This document shows positions 35,550 through 46,572 of a stretch of 64,000 nucleotides of DNA, piece by piece. This DNA comes from Auanema rhodensis. Lineage: Eukaryota > Nematoda > Chromadorea > Rhabditida > Rhabditidae. The number at the start of each line of letters is the position of its first letter. Position 1 is the stretch's first letter. The stretch spans positions 6,727,131 to 6,791,130 of the forward strand of contig OZ059894.1 in the NCBI GenBank assembly GCA_964057225.1, written 5' to 3'. The position numbers and the translations under genes were made by a program. The notes under the pieces are model-generated. The model saw only the letters and a program-made list of their open reading frames with translations. It was not told the origin of the DNA and made no database searches.

Positions 35550-37693
35550 AATTACAGATTATTATAATAAGAAATTAATAAACATCAGTGAAGACAACCG
35601 ATGAGCACGTACGTAAGCAAGAGAAATGAAATCAACTTTCAATTGAATTTTTACGTGAAACTACGTTATTCTAATTCAAGAATGCACTGATCAGAGGAAA
35701 TCATTCAGAAATATTACATTTTAATTTTTTAATTTTCAGAGAAAAAGTGAATTTCAATTAAGAAAATTAAAGAACTAATGAGAGAAATGAGGTAAATGAA
35801 GCAAATGTTATACTATATCATTTGACCATAAAAAGAAAAACGAACTAGAAAAAAAAAGAAAAGAGGGATAGAAAAAGAGAGAGTAAAAAAGAAGAGAGAG
35901 AGAGAGATATCCATAGACAATAGCAGAATAGAGCATACTTTGCCTTGCTTCATTCATTTCTCTTCACAGAGATATGTGCTTGTATGGTTCCAGCTGAGCT
36001 GGTAAGATTTAGAATTTTGCGTCGTCTCTTCAGCTTCATCTTACATATCTCAATCCATCTTTACATTTTCTAAATAAGAGTAGACAAGACTGGAAATAGA
36101 TAAACGACTTTAATATGGATTGAAACATATTTAAGCTTATAGTACAATGCCATTTACGTGTATACGTATACATACTACATGTATCAATAAAATAGTAAGG
36201 CTAATGTTGAAAGATCTTCTTGTAAATAAGAATCATAAATAGATGACAAGATAGATGTTAAAATTGAAAGAATAAAGTTTTAGCCTCTACAAATAAGGTG
36301 AAAACATCCAATTGAACTGATAAATGAAGTCATTCAAGACTCCGGGACTGATCAAAATTGGTTGGGAACCAAAGTTTCACTTTAAATTCTTCTCAAATTG
36401 AATTTTTTCTGCAAGGAACATACCTGTGAAAGTTCTAATCCACCACTTTCTCAGGAGTTACTCGTGTGCGTGTCGGAAAGATATACACATACATGTACAT
36501 ATGTTGCTGCATATCATACTGATAGGTAACGGAAAAAATATATTTTCACAATATACAAGTGAAGAATATCTGCAGATGTATGAGAACACTAAATAATTTC
36601 AGTTTCTATTTATAAATTTATTTTTCAATAATCAAAATCAAAATACAACTATAATTATAATACAAATGTCATAGTAAAGAAAGAGTTCTTGTTTAAATTA
36701 ATAAAAAAACCAATTAAAAACTGTTTGTTATGCTTAAAATACTTGAAAATGCTCTTCCTAATGATTATTTTTAGAAAAATATAAAGGTTAATTCGAAATT
36801 ATGTTGAGCCAGAAGTCTCGTAGCATAATAAAACAATAAATTTTTTTTAAAGCAAAAATCGGTAAATTTAGTTTTTGATTCTTAGTTAATCAGTACTAAA
36901 GCCGAGCAAACAAACTAGGGAGAACATTTCATTCGAACGAAGTATTTCATAAAAGCACAGATATTTTCCAGACAAACTCCAATTTCAACAATTCTTCTTG
37001 TTTTTTTAATCTTTTTTTTGCGAATTTTGTTTACAAGGTACATGGAATAATTAGGATTCGAGATATTTCACTACAAGCTAGGTTTCAAATCCTTAAGAAG
37101 AAGCAGAAAAAAAGAAAAGAATGAAGATATTGAAATTGTAGAGAATTATTTGTCAAAAATTGCAAAAATTAAAATTAGTTGAAAACAATACACTAGCAGA
37201 TGAAGTTTCTAAATTAAGTAAAGAATACTCTCAGAGTATTGTGAAAAAACGGATGTATTGGTAAGACTATTGAGAAGTGTGGCTCATGAATTCGCGATTT
37301 CATGACAATAAGATGGTTCGATTGAACGAAGTATAGATCACTGAAGTAGAAAGAGGATTCTCGGAGTATAAAAGGCATAAATCACATATAGAATGAGACA
37401 ATAAAACATTTCTCACGTGGTTGAATATAGAAAACGAACGACATGCATATTTGATGACATCAGAAGACCTTCGGCTAAACGAATGAGGCATTTGGACTAG
37501 ATGCTAGAAGATTGGAAAGCATTCTGGAAGTAGACAAGTCCGACAGAGACGGAGCAAGCAATAATGGAGGAAGATGTAAAAGGAAATAGGAATGAAGTCA
37601 TCTAAATTTTACTCCAGCAAGCCACGGAGCCTTGGTTTGTTCCCAGTCCTGTGAGGTCTCTGTGTTTTGGATATGTGCCTGTGCTTGAGCATG

Positions 37694-37715
37694 CGTGTGT
37701 GTATGCATGTGTGTG

Positions 37716-37752
<37 letters not shown>
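37694..37752. repeat. (GT)n microsatellite
   Basis: A GT run, pure from about 37719 and imperfect with GCAT interruptions before that. Confidence 0.95.
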
Positions 37753-37755
<3 letters not shown>

Positions 37756-37898
37756 ATGTACAATAAAATCAACAGAATGCTCTTCGAATGAACAAAGGCT
37801 GTTTGGGACTTATCTTCGAAATTACAAGCCAATAGGAAGCATGTATATGTATATTATGAGTAATCTCCTTCCTTCCATTCTTGTTTCCTGCTTCACAC

Positions 37899-37900
<2 letters not shown>

Positions 37901-37949
<49 letters not shown>
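37901..37949. repeat. (CT)n microsatellite
   Basis: A CT run with one TTT interruption, about 150 bp from the GT run. Confidence 0.95.
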
Positions 37950-40359
37950 GTTCAAGAAAAAAACATTTAGTTGCCATACGTCTGTGATACAGCTGACTAT
38001 GGAAGTATTGAACGTTCTCATACAGTTATTAAGATTAATTAACATATTTTAAGAAAGTTTAAAACATAACAAAGTATTTAACGAGTTATATATAGAGGAT
38101 CAGGCTGACTATTCGAGTAACGACGTCCAGATAATTGGTGCGGGATAGCAAATCTCTAGCTCTCATGGGAAAAGAATAGAACCTTCAGAAATTCATGACT
38201 AATTGAATTTATCAAAATTCTGAGAATATAATGTCTTAAATATCCAGAATGATTAAGGACATCTTTGGTTTTATAAAGGACAAACATATACTTAGAGCTT
38301 AGAAAAGCGACAATGATATTAGACCTAAGACTAAGCTTTAGGTAACTGAGATAATTGAACGCAAAAGCATGATGTACGAGAGAAGAAATACATTTATTTC
38401 TGTTACGAACTGAGGAAGGAAGCAATAAAGTTGAAAATTGAAAAAAACCATACGGAATTCTCTTATAGCAAAAAAATTTGCATCCCATTACATTAGATGG
38501 CAAGAGCATAACGGAATAGTAGTTGATCCAGCAATTTGAAGAGAAACATCGAATTATTTGTTTCGTATGCTTAGTAATGATATGTTTGGATAACAAGATA
38601 TGAAAATGTATTAGTTAAAATCCAGAAAGATGAAATGGATAACTGAAGCTGACGATACTAGTGATGAAGATGTAAGCACAATAATGGATTGTTGAATGAT
38701 ATTTATGTTGTTCTATGTGTCTTCTTTACAGTTAAAGTTGAGTCATTCATAGAAAATGACATGTAAGCATCTTTGACCAGCATGAATATCATACACCACA
38801 CTCATATACATTCATCTAATATGAACTCATATATGACATTTTCATAAAACTAACTGTACCAAAACTGAACTAGTAGTTTGATCATCATATATGAATTCAA
38901 AATGAGCTTGATCTTTAAGGCGGTATGAATTGAATTTGCAATTTTGGAAGAACATTGAAACACAATGTCTACAGTATTCACACGCTCAGAAATATTTGGA
39001 CGTTGTATAGATTGCGTAGTAGTTTTGTGGAATGTATTCCAAATCCAGCAGAGCTACTAATCGACAGATATGCCAACTAATTAATTTGAAAAAAAAAATC
39101 CGCTTGGACCACTGAATTTATTCTAATAGAATGATGTTTTTTTTCTGAATATGCCATCAAATTTGTGAGAGTACAAATCAATAAATGAACTTGTGATTTA
39201 ATAGTTTTCGTTCTATAATAATAATAAAATATTTTGATTTTATATAAAATATAAATAATAATTTAGTATATTTTTAGAAATAATATGGTTGTATTATTTA
39301 TAAATAGATATACGTACGTTAAAAATAATAATAACTAGATTTGTATTTCAAGAAAAAGTTATAAAATCATCACATGTTTCTTGGATTAATCAGGTGTTTT
39401 AATGATCAAATCAGCTGTTTCATTCAGATTTTTCATCTGTAATCTTGTAACATTCTACGAAGTTCCAATGAGGAACTTGTTCAAGCTGATCTTAAAACTT
39501 TTTATTATCTAATATAGAATATGATAATTTAACAACTAAATGCAGAAAACTATATTCAGGCAATATTATATAAACATATATTGAATTTTATAAAAATATA
39601 TACATGAAGTTATAGTATTATGCTAGTTTTCTAGGGTCCTTAGAGTATATTTAAGTTAATATTATTGTCCAAGAAAAGTTGTCAGGGGTGTGAAGAATTT
39701 TGATCAAATTTCAGGGGGTTGAATGAAAAAAATTGTCATTATAACGATCAAATAAACTGATTAACTCATGTATTATGCGTAACAATAATGATGAAATACA
39801 TTTTCAATTCAATTAATTTGCAGTTGTTTCTCAAAAAAATTTTTTTTTCACATACCTTAAGGAATACATTAACGTTCTCCGAAGATTTCATATACTTCAG
39901 TCATTTTTTTGTTTCTGCCCTTTTTCTTACAAGACAACATAACTCAATAAACTCAGTGCGACCGACAATCCTTTTCTCTGAAAGAAAAACGCAAAATAAA
40001 TAAGCTGCAAGCAAGTTTTTGATTGGTCAAAGCAAAAAAAAAATAAGGAAGAAAATATAGGATTTTGAAAAATCTAAAAGTTAAATTCGAAGTATGTTTC
40101 GAAGATGACTGTCCTTTTTCAAAGCTGTATTTTGATTATTCATTTCAGACATGTTAACGATAATCGCTTTTTGAAGTTCAGCAAAATTTGGAATGCGACC
40201 GAGTAAAGCAAAACTGGAATTGAAAATGAATTTTAGCGTGAAAGTCATTGCGAACGATATTGACACGTGTTTTTCAAGCCCAAAGAACCAATTGCATTTA
40301 ACATAAATAGTTTAAACATTTACTAAAAGTTTCAAGACAGCAAAGGGATAAACAATCAA

Positions 40360-40908
40360 TCAGAGTGCTTCTGGTGCTTTAGTAACCATTTCCTTTTCCC
40401 AGTTTTGTCCATCAAAATGAGATAGATCTAGTTGAGCAATAGTGTCTGAGTCAATACAGTGTGGCATTACAGCTTAAACATAATATATTAAATTAATTTG
40501 AATATAATTAAATAATTTAAATAACATACCAACATCATTGGGATTTGATCTTGGGATATAGAAACTTTGAACTCCACAAACTTTACAAAAACGATGTTGA
40601 GCTTGGTGAGTGTTGAAGGTATAGGTGGTTATTGAATCTTCTCCCTGAAATTCAATAACAAAATAAATAATAATATGCTGATAATCAAACTTGAAGTAAT
40701 GTAAATCGACTTTTCGAAATGATTACATGATTATTACTCTTCTTCTTACATATAGAGCAACTGCAAACATCAAATTTTTAATTATAAACTTAAGAAGACA
40801 AACAACTTACTTGCATTCAATGCATTTCAGATGACGAGGTGCGATAAACTTCCATTTAACTGCTCCACAATGACATGAACCAAAATGTTCCACTTCATCT
40901 GCTGACAT
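40360..40908 (-). CDS. GFA/CENP-V family zinc-binding protein
   Basis: A member of the glutathione-dependent formaldehyde-activating (GFA) fold family, to which animal CENP-V proteins belong. Its cellular role in nematodes is not established. Four exons give about 131 residues, essentially one whole domain. The zinc cysteines are in order: SCHCGAVKW near residue 11, KCIECNCSICKKK near 29-40, and FCKVCGVQSFYIPRSNP near 75-91. The blocks TTYTFNTHQAQHRFC and MPHCIDSD match CENP-V closely. There is no signal peptide or long disordered N-terminus, unlike human CENP-V, so it resembles a stand-alone GFA domain. The stop lies just before 3' flank that contains a further exon-like frame on the same strand. 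Confidence 0.9.
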
Positions 40909-41602
40909 TTGTGCTTGTACTCTCCAAATATATCAATTGAAATAATATTTCTTCCTCCGTATTATGCCATCCTCCCCTCCAAACGTAAAATGATGACAAA
41001 TCAAAAATCGATTGATAAGTAGCGACTACTGAGCACTTTCTATTTCGATTATACGTATATAAATTCAAATTCAAAAATAGTTTAAACAAGATAATCGTGC
41101 TTTAAATATTTTCTAAAAATTTGAAACAAGTTGGCAGAAAAGAAGGTGAGTGACCGGTTCTGTGAAGCTTGAGAAAAAAAAGAAATGCATGTCAAACAAT
41201 CTCCGGATATGCTCATAAAATAAAAAGTTTGTGATTTTTCTTTCATACTATACCCACAAAATCTAAAATGATAGTGAAATGAAGATGCAACACCGTTAAA
41301 GTGATACTTCATCAGATAGTTCATCAGGTTGAAAGTCATAAAACAAACGAAAAAAAAATTCTGTACTCTCGTTTATGTCTGTCATTTTCACATTTAACAT
41401 GTTCATAAAAGTGTCAATACAATAAAATGCTATTCGACCTAGATCTATTTGAATGCTGTTTCCTAATTAAATTGCATGTCCATATAAAGGCTAAAAATTT
41501 TCTATACAAGAGATCCAGAATAGCTTTTTTCTGATTTTAACCTACGATTGCTGTTTTCATTCTCTATTTTACTCTGACTTATTTTGGAGCAGAACTAATA
41601 GG
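40909..41602. other. Divergent intergenic region
   Basis: The upstream sequences of the GFA gene (-) and the collagen gene (+) face each other here. AT-rich; no coding signal. TTTGGAGGGGAGGATGGC (minus strand, about 40967-40984) is a small G-rich patch close to the GFA start. Confidence 0.45.
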
Positions 41603-42949
41603 ATGAGCAGAACTATTGTAATTCTGGCAATAAGTGCTTCATCCTTAACATTACTGGCTTCTTTATTCATTTCTTGTATTATATCTAATGAAGTGAATTC
41701 ACTATGGGTTGAATTAGATAATGAATTATTAAGTTTGAAAGTAAGTTTTCTTGTTGTATTTCATTGCTAGTTAATTTACTCAGGAAGAGACTGATGATAT
41801 TTGGAAATCCGTAATTGAATTAGGAAAAGAGGAGAAGTTCCTGAGGCGCTTACGTAGACAAATTGAAAAAACTAGTATAGAGATTAGTGAAAAACAACAG
41901 CATTCTGATACTGATGCACTCAATGATCCTCATCTACAGCAAGATCTATGCTGTACGTATTTAGTTCTATACTCAAGACTAAAAATGTTTGCTTCAGCTT
42001 GTTCACAGACAAATCTATGTCCTCCAGGACCTCCTGGAAAACAAGGAGCCCAAGGAGCAGATGGTGTAAACGGCATCGATGGTTATGATGGTTATGACGG
42101 ATTCGATGCACATGTAATGCCTTCAGCGGTCAGTAGTATATCCGTTCTTTCTTGTGAATGTCATTCATGTTCTTATAAGTGCATTTGGTTACTCTTTCAG
42201 GGACCATCCAAAACTTGCTTCCGTTGCCCACCAGGAATTCCTGGTGAAGCTGGACCTGAAGGACCTCGTGGTAAACGAGGAATGCGAGGTGGCCGAGGTT
42301 TACCAGGAACTCCGGGAACCCCAGGACAACCAGGATGGCCAGGAGATATTGGTACACCCGGTAATTACAAAATTTGAATATTTAGTGTATAAGTTTTATA
42401 TATAGGAATAGTTGGACCTGATGGAAAAGCCGGAGAGCGCGGTCCAAACGGATTCGATGGAGTAAAGTATATAGCTAGACCAGGAGTCAAGGTATTTAGT
42501 TTTGCTGAGTTTGATTCAATTATTACGTGATAGGGAGCCTTCGGAGAGCCAGGTCCAGAAGGACAACCTGGACTACGTGGAGCCCAAGGAGTACAAGGTT
42601 GGCATTCAAATATTTTGAGCTTAAATACAGAAAAGGCTGTTTGTTTATAAATTATTTATACTGCAGGACCACCAGGCAAACAGGGATATCTAGGACTTGG
42701 TGGTTTACCAGGAACTAACGGCCCTGAAGGACATCCGGGTCCAGCTGGAATTACCGGAAGAAAAGGAGAAGATGCATTGGCAAGTTGAAAGCTTTTATTT
42801 GGGGGAAAACAAATCTGTAGACAACAATGATTTTTTTTTATTTTTAGTATTGCTCGTGTCCAGAACGGGACGATTATGCTGAGATTCAAGGATCTGGTGG
42901 TGTTCCTGATCAAAACAAAGAGCTTGTTACAGTGGCATATGAGAAATAG
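41603..42949 (+). CDS. Nematode cuticle collagen
   Basis: An extracellular structural protein of the cuticle. Seven exons join in frame to roughly 330 residues. The N-terminus has the family's membrane/signal helix (ILAISASSLTLLASLFISCI) followed by VNSLWVELDNEL and a subtilisin-type processing site FLRRLRR. Cysteine clusters flank the Gly-X-Y blocks: CSCSQTNLC before the first block, KTCFRCPPG before the second, and YCSCPERDY after the last. Gly-X-Y blocks are broken at DAHGPSKTC and at GVKYIARPG. GYDGYDGFD is an unusual Tyr/Asp-rich stretch at the end of the first block. The C-terminus is short. An acceptor AATAG ends 1 nt before the ATG. The stop is only 43 bp from that of the convergent mucin-cystatin gene, so the two 3' UTRs must overlap or be very short. 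Confidence 0.93.
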
Positions 42950-42992
42950 TTTTCTATTTTCAAATGATTAATAACTAACTAAATAATAAAAG

Positions 42993-44720
42993 TTATAAAG
43001 AAATTTGATCTATGTCTTCTTCTGGATATACTTCTCGAAGTAAAACTGAAAACGATCTTGAAAGAATAGGTGAATAATCAGTCCATCTGGCATTCTTCTC
43101 ATATGTCAAAACATCGAAGATCTGTAAATTGAATAAATTAGATTCTGCTTTCAATATAAACTACGTACAGCACGACGTCCGCCTTCCAAGTATGAGCATC
43201 GTTCTGGGAAAATATCCCAAATATCCATCTAAAAAATGATTAATAAGTTCAAAATATGTGTTACTATGTTATAGAATAACATAAACATGATGTAGATTAA
43301 TGTGTTTTTTTACCTGTTGAGTACAATTTGATTGTCCTCCAACAACTGTCATTTCATATTGAACACCATTGACAACATTAGCAGAACCTTTAAGAATCTA
43401 AAAGTTATAATTAGATTGGAAAAATATTTTTAGCAGAACATACTCTTAGAGGGATCCACCAATTTCCACCGTCGATGCGACCATTAATATCTTCTTGGAA
43501 TGCTTTCCATGCCACAACCTAAATAGAATCTTATATTGGAAAGACAATGTTGTCATCACCTTGGCTCTCATGGATGTAATGTCGAAGTAGATATCTGAGT
43601 ATGATCCAGCACTCAACAATGCTTCTTCGGTTGTGGATGAAGGAATGTATGCTAATGTAGTTGTTGTTGGTCCTTCAGTAGTTGTTGTAGCTTCAGTGGT
43701 TGTTGTAGCTTCTGTGGTTGTCGTAGCTTCAGTAGTTGTAGTAGCCTCTGGGGTTGTGGTGGCTTCGGTCGTAGTTGAAGTTTCCATAGTTGTTGTAGAT
43801 TCTGCAGTTGTTACATCTTCAACGGTTGTTGTAGCTTCTGTCGTTGTCCATGGCTCAACATCATTCGATAATGCTGATTCAGAAGTAGCTAAGTTAAAGG
43901 TGTTGGCTTCTTCGACTAGTTCATTCTGAGTAGATGTTTCAACGTCCAGGGATTCAGCCAAGGTTTTGATGGTTGAAATAGCTTCATCGGTACTTCTTGT
44001 AAGTTCTTCGTCTTGTTTGGCAGAAAAAAGTGATGAACTGGGTGTGATAGCGTCTACTGCTTCTATGTGAACATCCTGGACTGATGGAACGGAATCAACA
44101 GACACAGCAGATTCTGTGGTTTCACTAATGTTGTCAACTACAGGTGATTGTGTTGATAGGTCAGATGATATCTCTGTATTAATCATTACGGTTCCAGAAG
44201 AGTCCACGTCGTTACTTAAAACCTTAGCATCGCCAACCAAACCGGCATCACCCATTGTGCCTGTGTTCTCAACAGTTGGAAGAGCAATGCCTGAACTAAC
44301 TTCAGAACTATCAACATCATCGCGAGCTTCAAGTTCAGAATCTTCCATAATTTCTTCAAGAACAGAATGAGAATTAGCAACAGCATCTTGAGTATTATTT
44401 GAAATAGCAGTATCCGTAACTTGAGAAATAGTAACCGAGGGTAAGCTATCATTCACAAGAATTAAAGTTTCAATTTTTGGTAAAAGAATAGCTGATTCAA
44501 TTTCCGAGAGAACATTTTCTGAAAATAAGAATCAGACAGTAATAATAGTGAAGTTGCTAGGAAAAAGATGAATTAGCTTACCCGTTTCTAAGGTTCTTGT
44601 GAGGTTTTCATTCACTTCATCATTCAAATCCAAGCTGGATTGAGTTGTTAGCATCTCATCATCAGCTAGTACATTGTTAAAACGGATGAACAGGATCAGA
44701 ATCAATGCTTGTATCCTCAT
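42993..44720 (-). CDS. Secreted Thr-rich mucin-like protein with C-terminal cystatin-like domain
   Basis: Six exons (44582-44720, 43560-44518, 43444-43518, then three small ones to 42993) give about 481 residues. Residues 1-19 form a signal peptide (MRIQALILILFIRFNNVLA). Residues 20-300 are low-complexity, Ser/Thr/Glu/Val-rich with several N-glycosylation sites. Around 245-310 lies a run of TTTEA units (five nearly perfect copies) that should be heavily O-glycosylated. The C-terminal 120 residues look like a cystatin: helix VVAWKAFQEDINGR, then SANVVNGVQYEMTVVGG, where NVVNG sits at the QxVxG inhibitory loop, SNCTQ, and a later Cys in ERC. A Trp-hairpin like PW is not obvious. A cysteine-protease inhibitor anchored in mucus or cuticle surface is a reasonable inference, not shown. 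It shares exon boundaries with the next gene. Confidence 0.8.
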
Positions 44721-45549
44721 TATAAATTCTTAAAATGAATAAAAATTGAACATAATGAATAAATTAATGTAAACTCATTGAAGATATAAAATAAAACAGC
44801 ATTAAAGCTTTAAAGCATGTCGTTATAAGCGTTAATGACAGAATGAAGTCAGGTTACACGTCGACAACTTAAGCATCCTAAACACTTTTTATCTTCTGTA
44901 ACGGTTGTTCATATTGTTTGGTGGAACCGTACTTGTCTTATATCTGATATCATGTTTTTATATTCACAATATTTCATTGCAAATTCAGTTACGATTACAT
45001 TTTGTGTGAAGAAAATGATTTTCCATCTTTTTCATCAAATTACAATTTTCTTATTCATCACCTCTTTACTTATAATAATATAAATATTTCTCTATTTATA
45101 CATGAAAATCATGAATATTTCAATATAACAATCAACATAATTATCCTTTTTCACAACATAAATTACATATTTTACATATAAAATCATAAAAATATTTTAT
45201 ATTAAATTTTAAAAATTTGCATAATCAGTTGATCTTTGAAAGCTTGTCTTCGACTTTTTTTTATTCCTTTTTTTCTTTTTTTCATAGAAATATTTTTGGA
45301 AAAAACACTTTTATTGTAAAGAAAAATGTATTTCAGATTAACAGTTGTTATTTTTTGAAATATATTTAAAGCAAACAAAAGAAATAATCATTCTATTACA
45401 GAGTTGACATATAATAAAAGTTTTTATTTCGGTTTTCATTGTTACATTCTAATTGTATTTCTTTAAATTAAGTAAATGATTGAAAATGAAAATGATTTAT
45501 TGTACAAGTAAGTATTCTTTACGTTCTTTACAGTTATTAAAGATTCGAT
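44721..45549. other. Spacer between the two cystatin-like genes
   Basis: AT-rich, with no exon. TTTTAAG ends 8 nt before the ATG of the mucin-cystatin gene on the minus strand and may be its trans-splice acceptor. No TATA box was recognised. Confidence 0.45.
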
Positions 45550-46379
45550 TTACAAGTCCTTGATCTTGACAGCGTGAGTCTCCTCAGTACCGTCAACTTT
45601 CTCGGTTGTGGTAACCTCGTACAACTGAAAGTGAAATTGTATAATGACTAGTATAAGAATATGAATGAGATTTCATTTGTTTTTGTTTCAATAAATCTCT
45701 ATCAATACACGTTTCATAATGCTATTTTAAGATGAAACAAAAAAAGCTTGATAATGTTGTGTTTCTTTAAACTTGAAACTAAACATGATCAGTTTGACCC
45801 TGAACAGACTTCATCGAAATACTACGAGAACTAATAAATCGTGATCGAACAGATAATTGAGAAAAGTGCAAAATATTCAATCAATCTGGATGTGTACTTC
45901 AAGTTTTACATTTGTTTTTGAATTGAATTATTAAACTTACAGCTTGAGCTCCAGTTTGGTAGAGTGGGCACATGGATTCACAGATGTCGTCAAGGGTGTT
46001 TCCTTCCTGGAAAAAGAAAGTTTTTTAAACAGTCAGCTGTTATAGTTCATACGTCAGTGCTGCACCAGGATTCTTGGAAGATAACCTGGAGGACAGTTAC
46101 TTTCAATGATCCAGTATCAGAGACAGAGAAGGAAGATACCTAAAAGTTTGGTTTAATTTTTAAAAAATTAAAAGTTTAACCTCTTTTGGAACATAGAATT
46201 TCCCTTGACGTCCAGCATTAATTTCTCCAGCAGCAGCGTGCCAAGCAAGGCCCTAGGATAGAGTTTAATATTTTTTTATGAAACGGAATAGAATATACGA
46301 GGTTAGAATCGTCTTGCTCTCCTGGAACTGGAGCAGCGTAAGCAGCAGCAACAAGGGCGAGAACAAATACGGCTTGCAT
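45550..46379 (-). CDS. Small secreted cystatin-like protein
   Basis: Five exons give 126 residues. The signal peptide is MQAVFVLALVAAAYAAPVPG. The mature part has GLAWHAAAGEINAGRQGKFY, VPKE, a beta-rich stretch with VSDTGSLKVTVLQVIF, and three cysteines (SWC, DICESMC). This matches the cystatin order of helix, two strands and disulphides, but the QxVxG inhibitory loop is VSDTG, so classical papain-family inhibition is doubtful. All introns are phase 0 and fall at the same places as in the mucin-cystatin gene downstream. The last exons start LYEVTTTEK and IFDVLTYEK respectively. Codon use is strongly biased to C-ending codons (CTC, GCC, GTC, ATC), as in highly expressed nematode genes. TATATAA at 46566-46572 and an acceptor ATTTCAG 2 nt before the ATG support the start. 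Confidence 0.82.
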
Positions 46380-46381
46380 TC

Positions 46382-46388
46382 CTGAAAT
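46382..46388 (-). promoter_or_regulatory. Probable trans-splice acceptor of small cystatin-like gene
   Basis: ATTTCAG on the minus strand ends 2 nt before the ATG. With the TATA box at 46566-46572 the outron would be about 150 nt. Confidence 0.5.
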
Positions 46389-46565
46389 GAAAGAGCTATT
46401 TCGAAAATATTTTCATTCCAATAATATGAAATTTCAGAATAAAACAAAGAAAACGATACAAATGAATAAAGTTTCATTTATTTCTTCATTAGTTCATGAG
46501 TAAAGGTTGGAGACAACATCTACGATGGCGACTTCAGATGCATCATCTCCGTGAAACTGTCAGCC

Positions 46566-46572
46566 TTATATA
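46566..46572 (-). promoter_or_regulatory. TATA box of small cystatin-like gene
   Basis: TATATAAGG on the minus strand, about 190 bp upstream of the ATG in a locally GC-richer stretch. It fits a strongly expressed gene. Confidence 0.5.

Larger units (their letters stand above)
30743..40359. other. Gene desert with microsatellites
   Basis: Nearly 10 kb without a credible exon. The contents are simple repeats (listed separately), AT-rich stretches and purine-rich segments (30940-31430, 35160-35900, 37100-37590, 38150-38640). The longest open frame (38156-38596, -) has no domain. A 16-bp direct repeat ACTTCCTATGAAATCA occurs at 33417-33432 and 33441-33456. An exon-like frame at 40081-40200 (-) is discussed in the findings. 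Confidence 0.55.

Noticed and set aside
37314..37330. GGTTCGATTGA resembling a tRNA B box
   Set aside because: No A box upstream and no acceptor stem.
37602..37987. His/Thr and Cys/Val repeat frames
   Set aside because: These are translations of the GT and CT microsatellites.
38156..38596. 146-codon open frame on the minus strand
   Set aside because: Composition follows the local purine bias, there is no domain or signal peptide, and no flanking splice sites make a gene. It is the kind of long frame expected by chance in biased sequence.
43633..43929. Val-rich frame opposite the mucin gene (VVVVASVVV)
   Set aside because: It is the antisense reading of the Thr-rich repeat of the mucin-cystatin gene.
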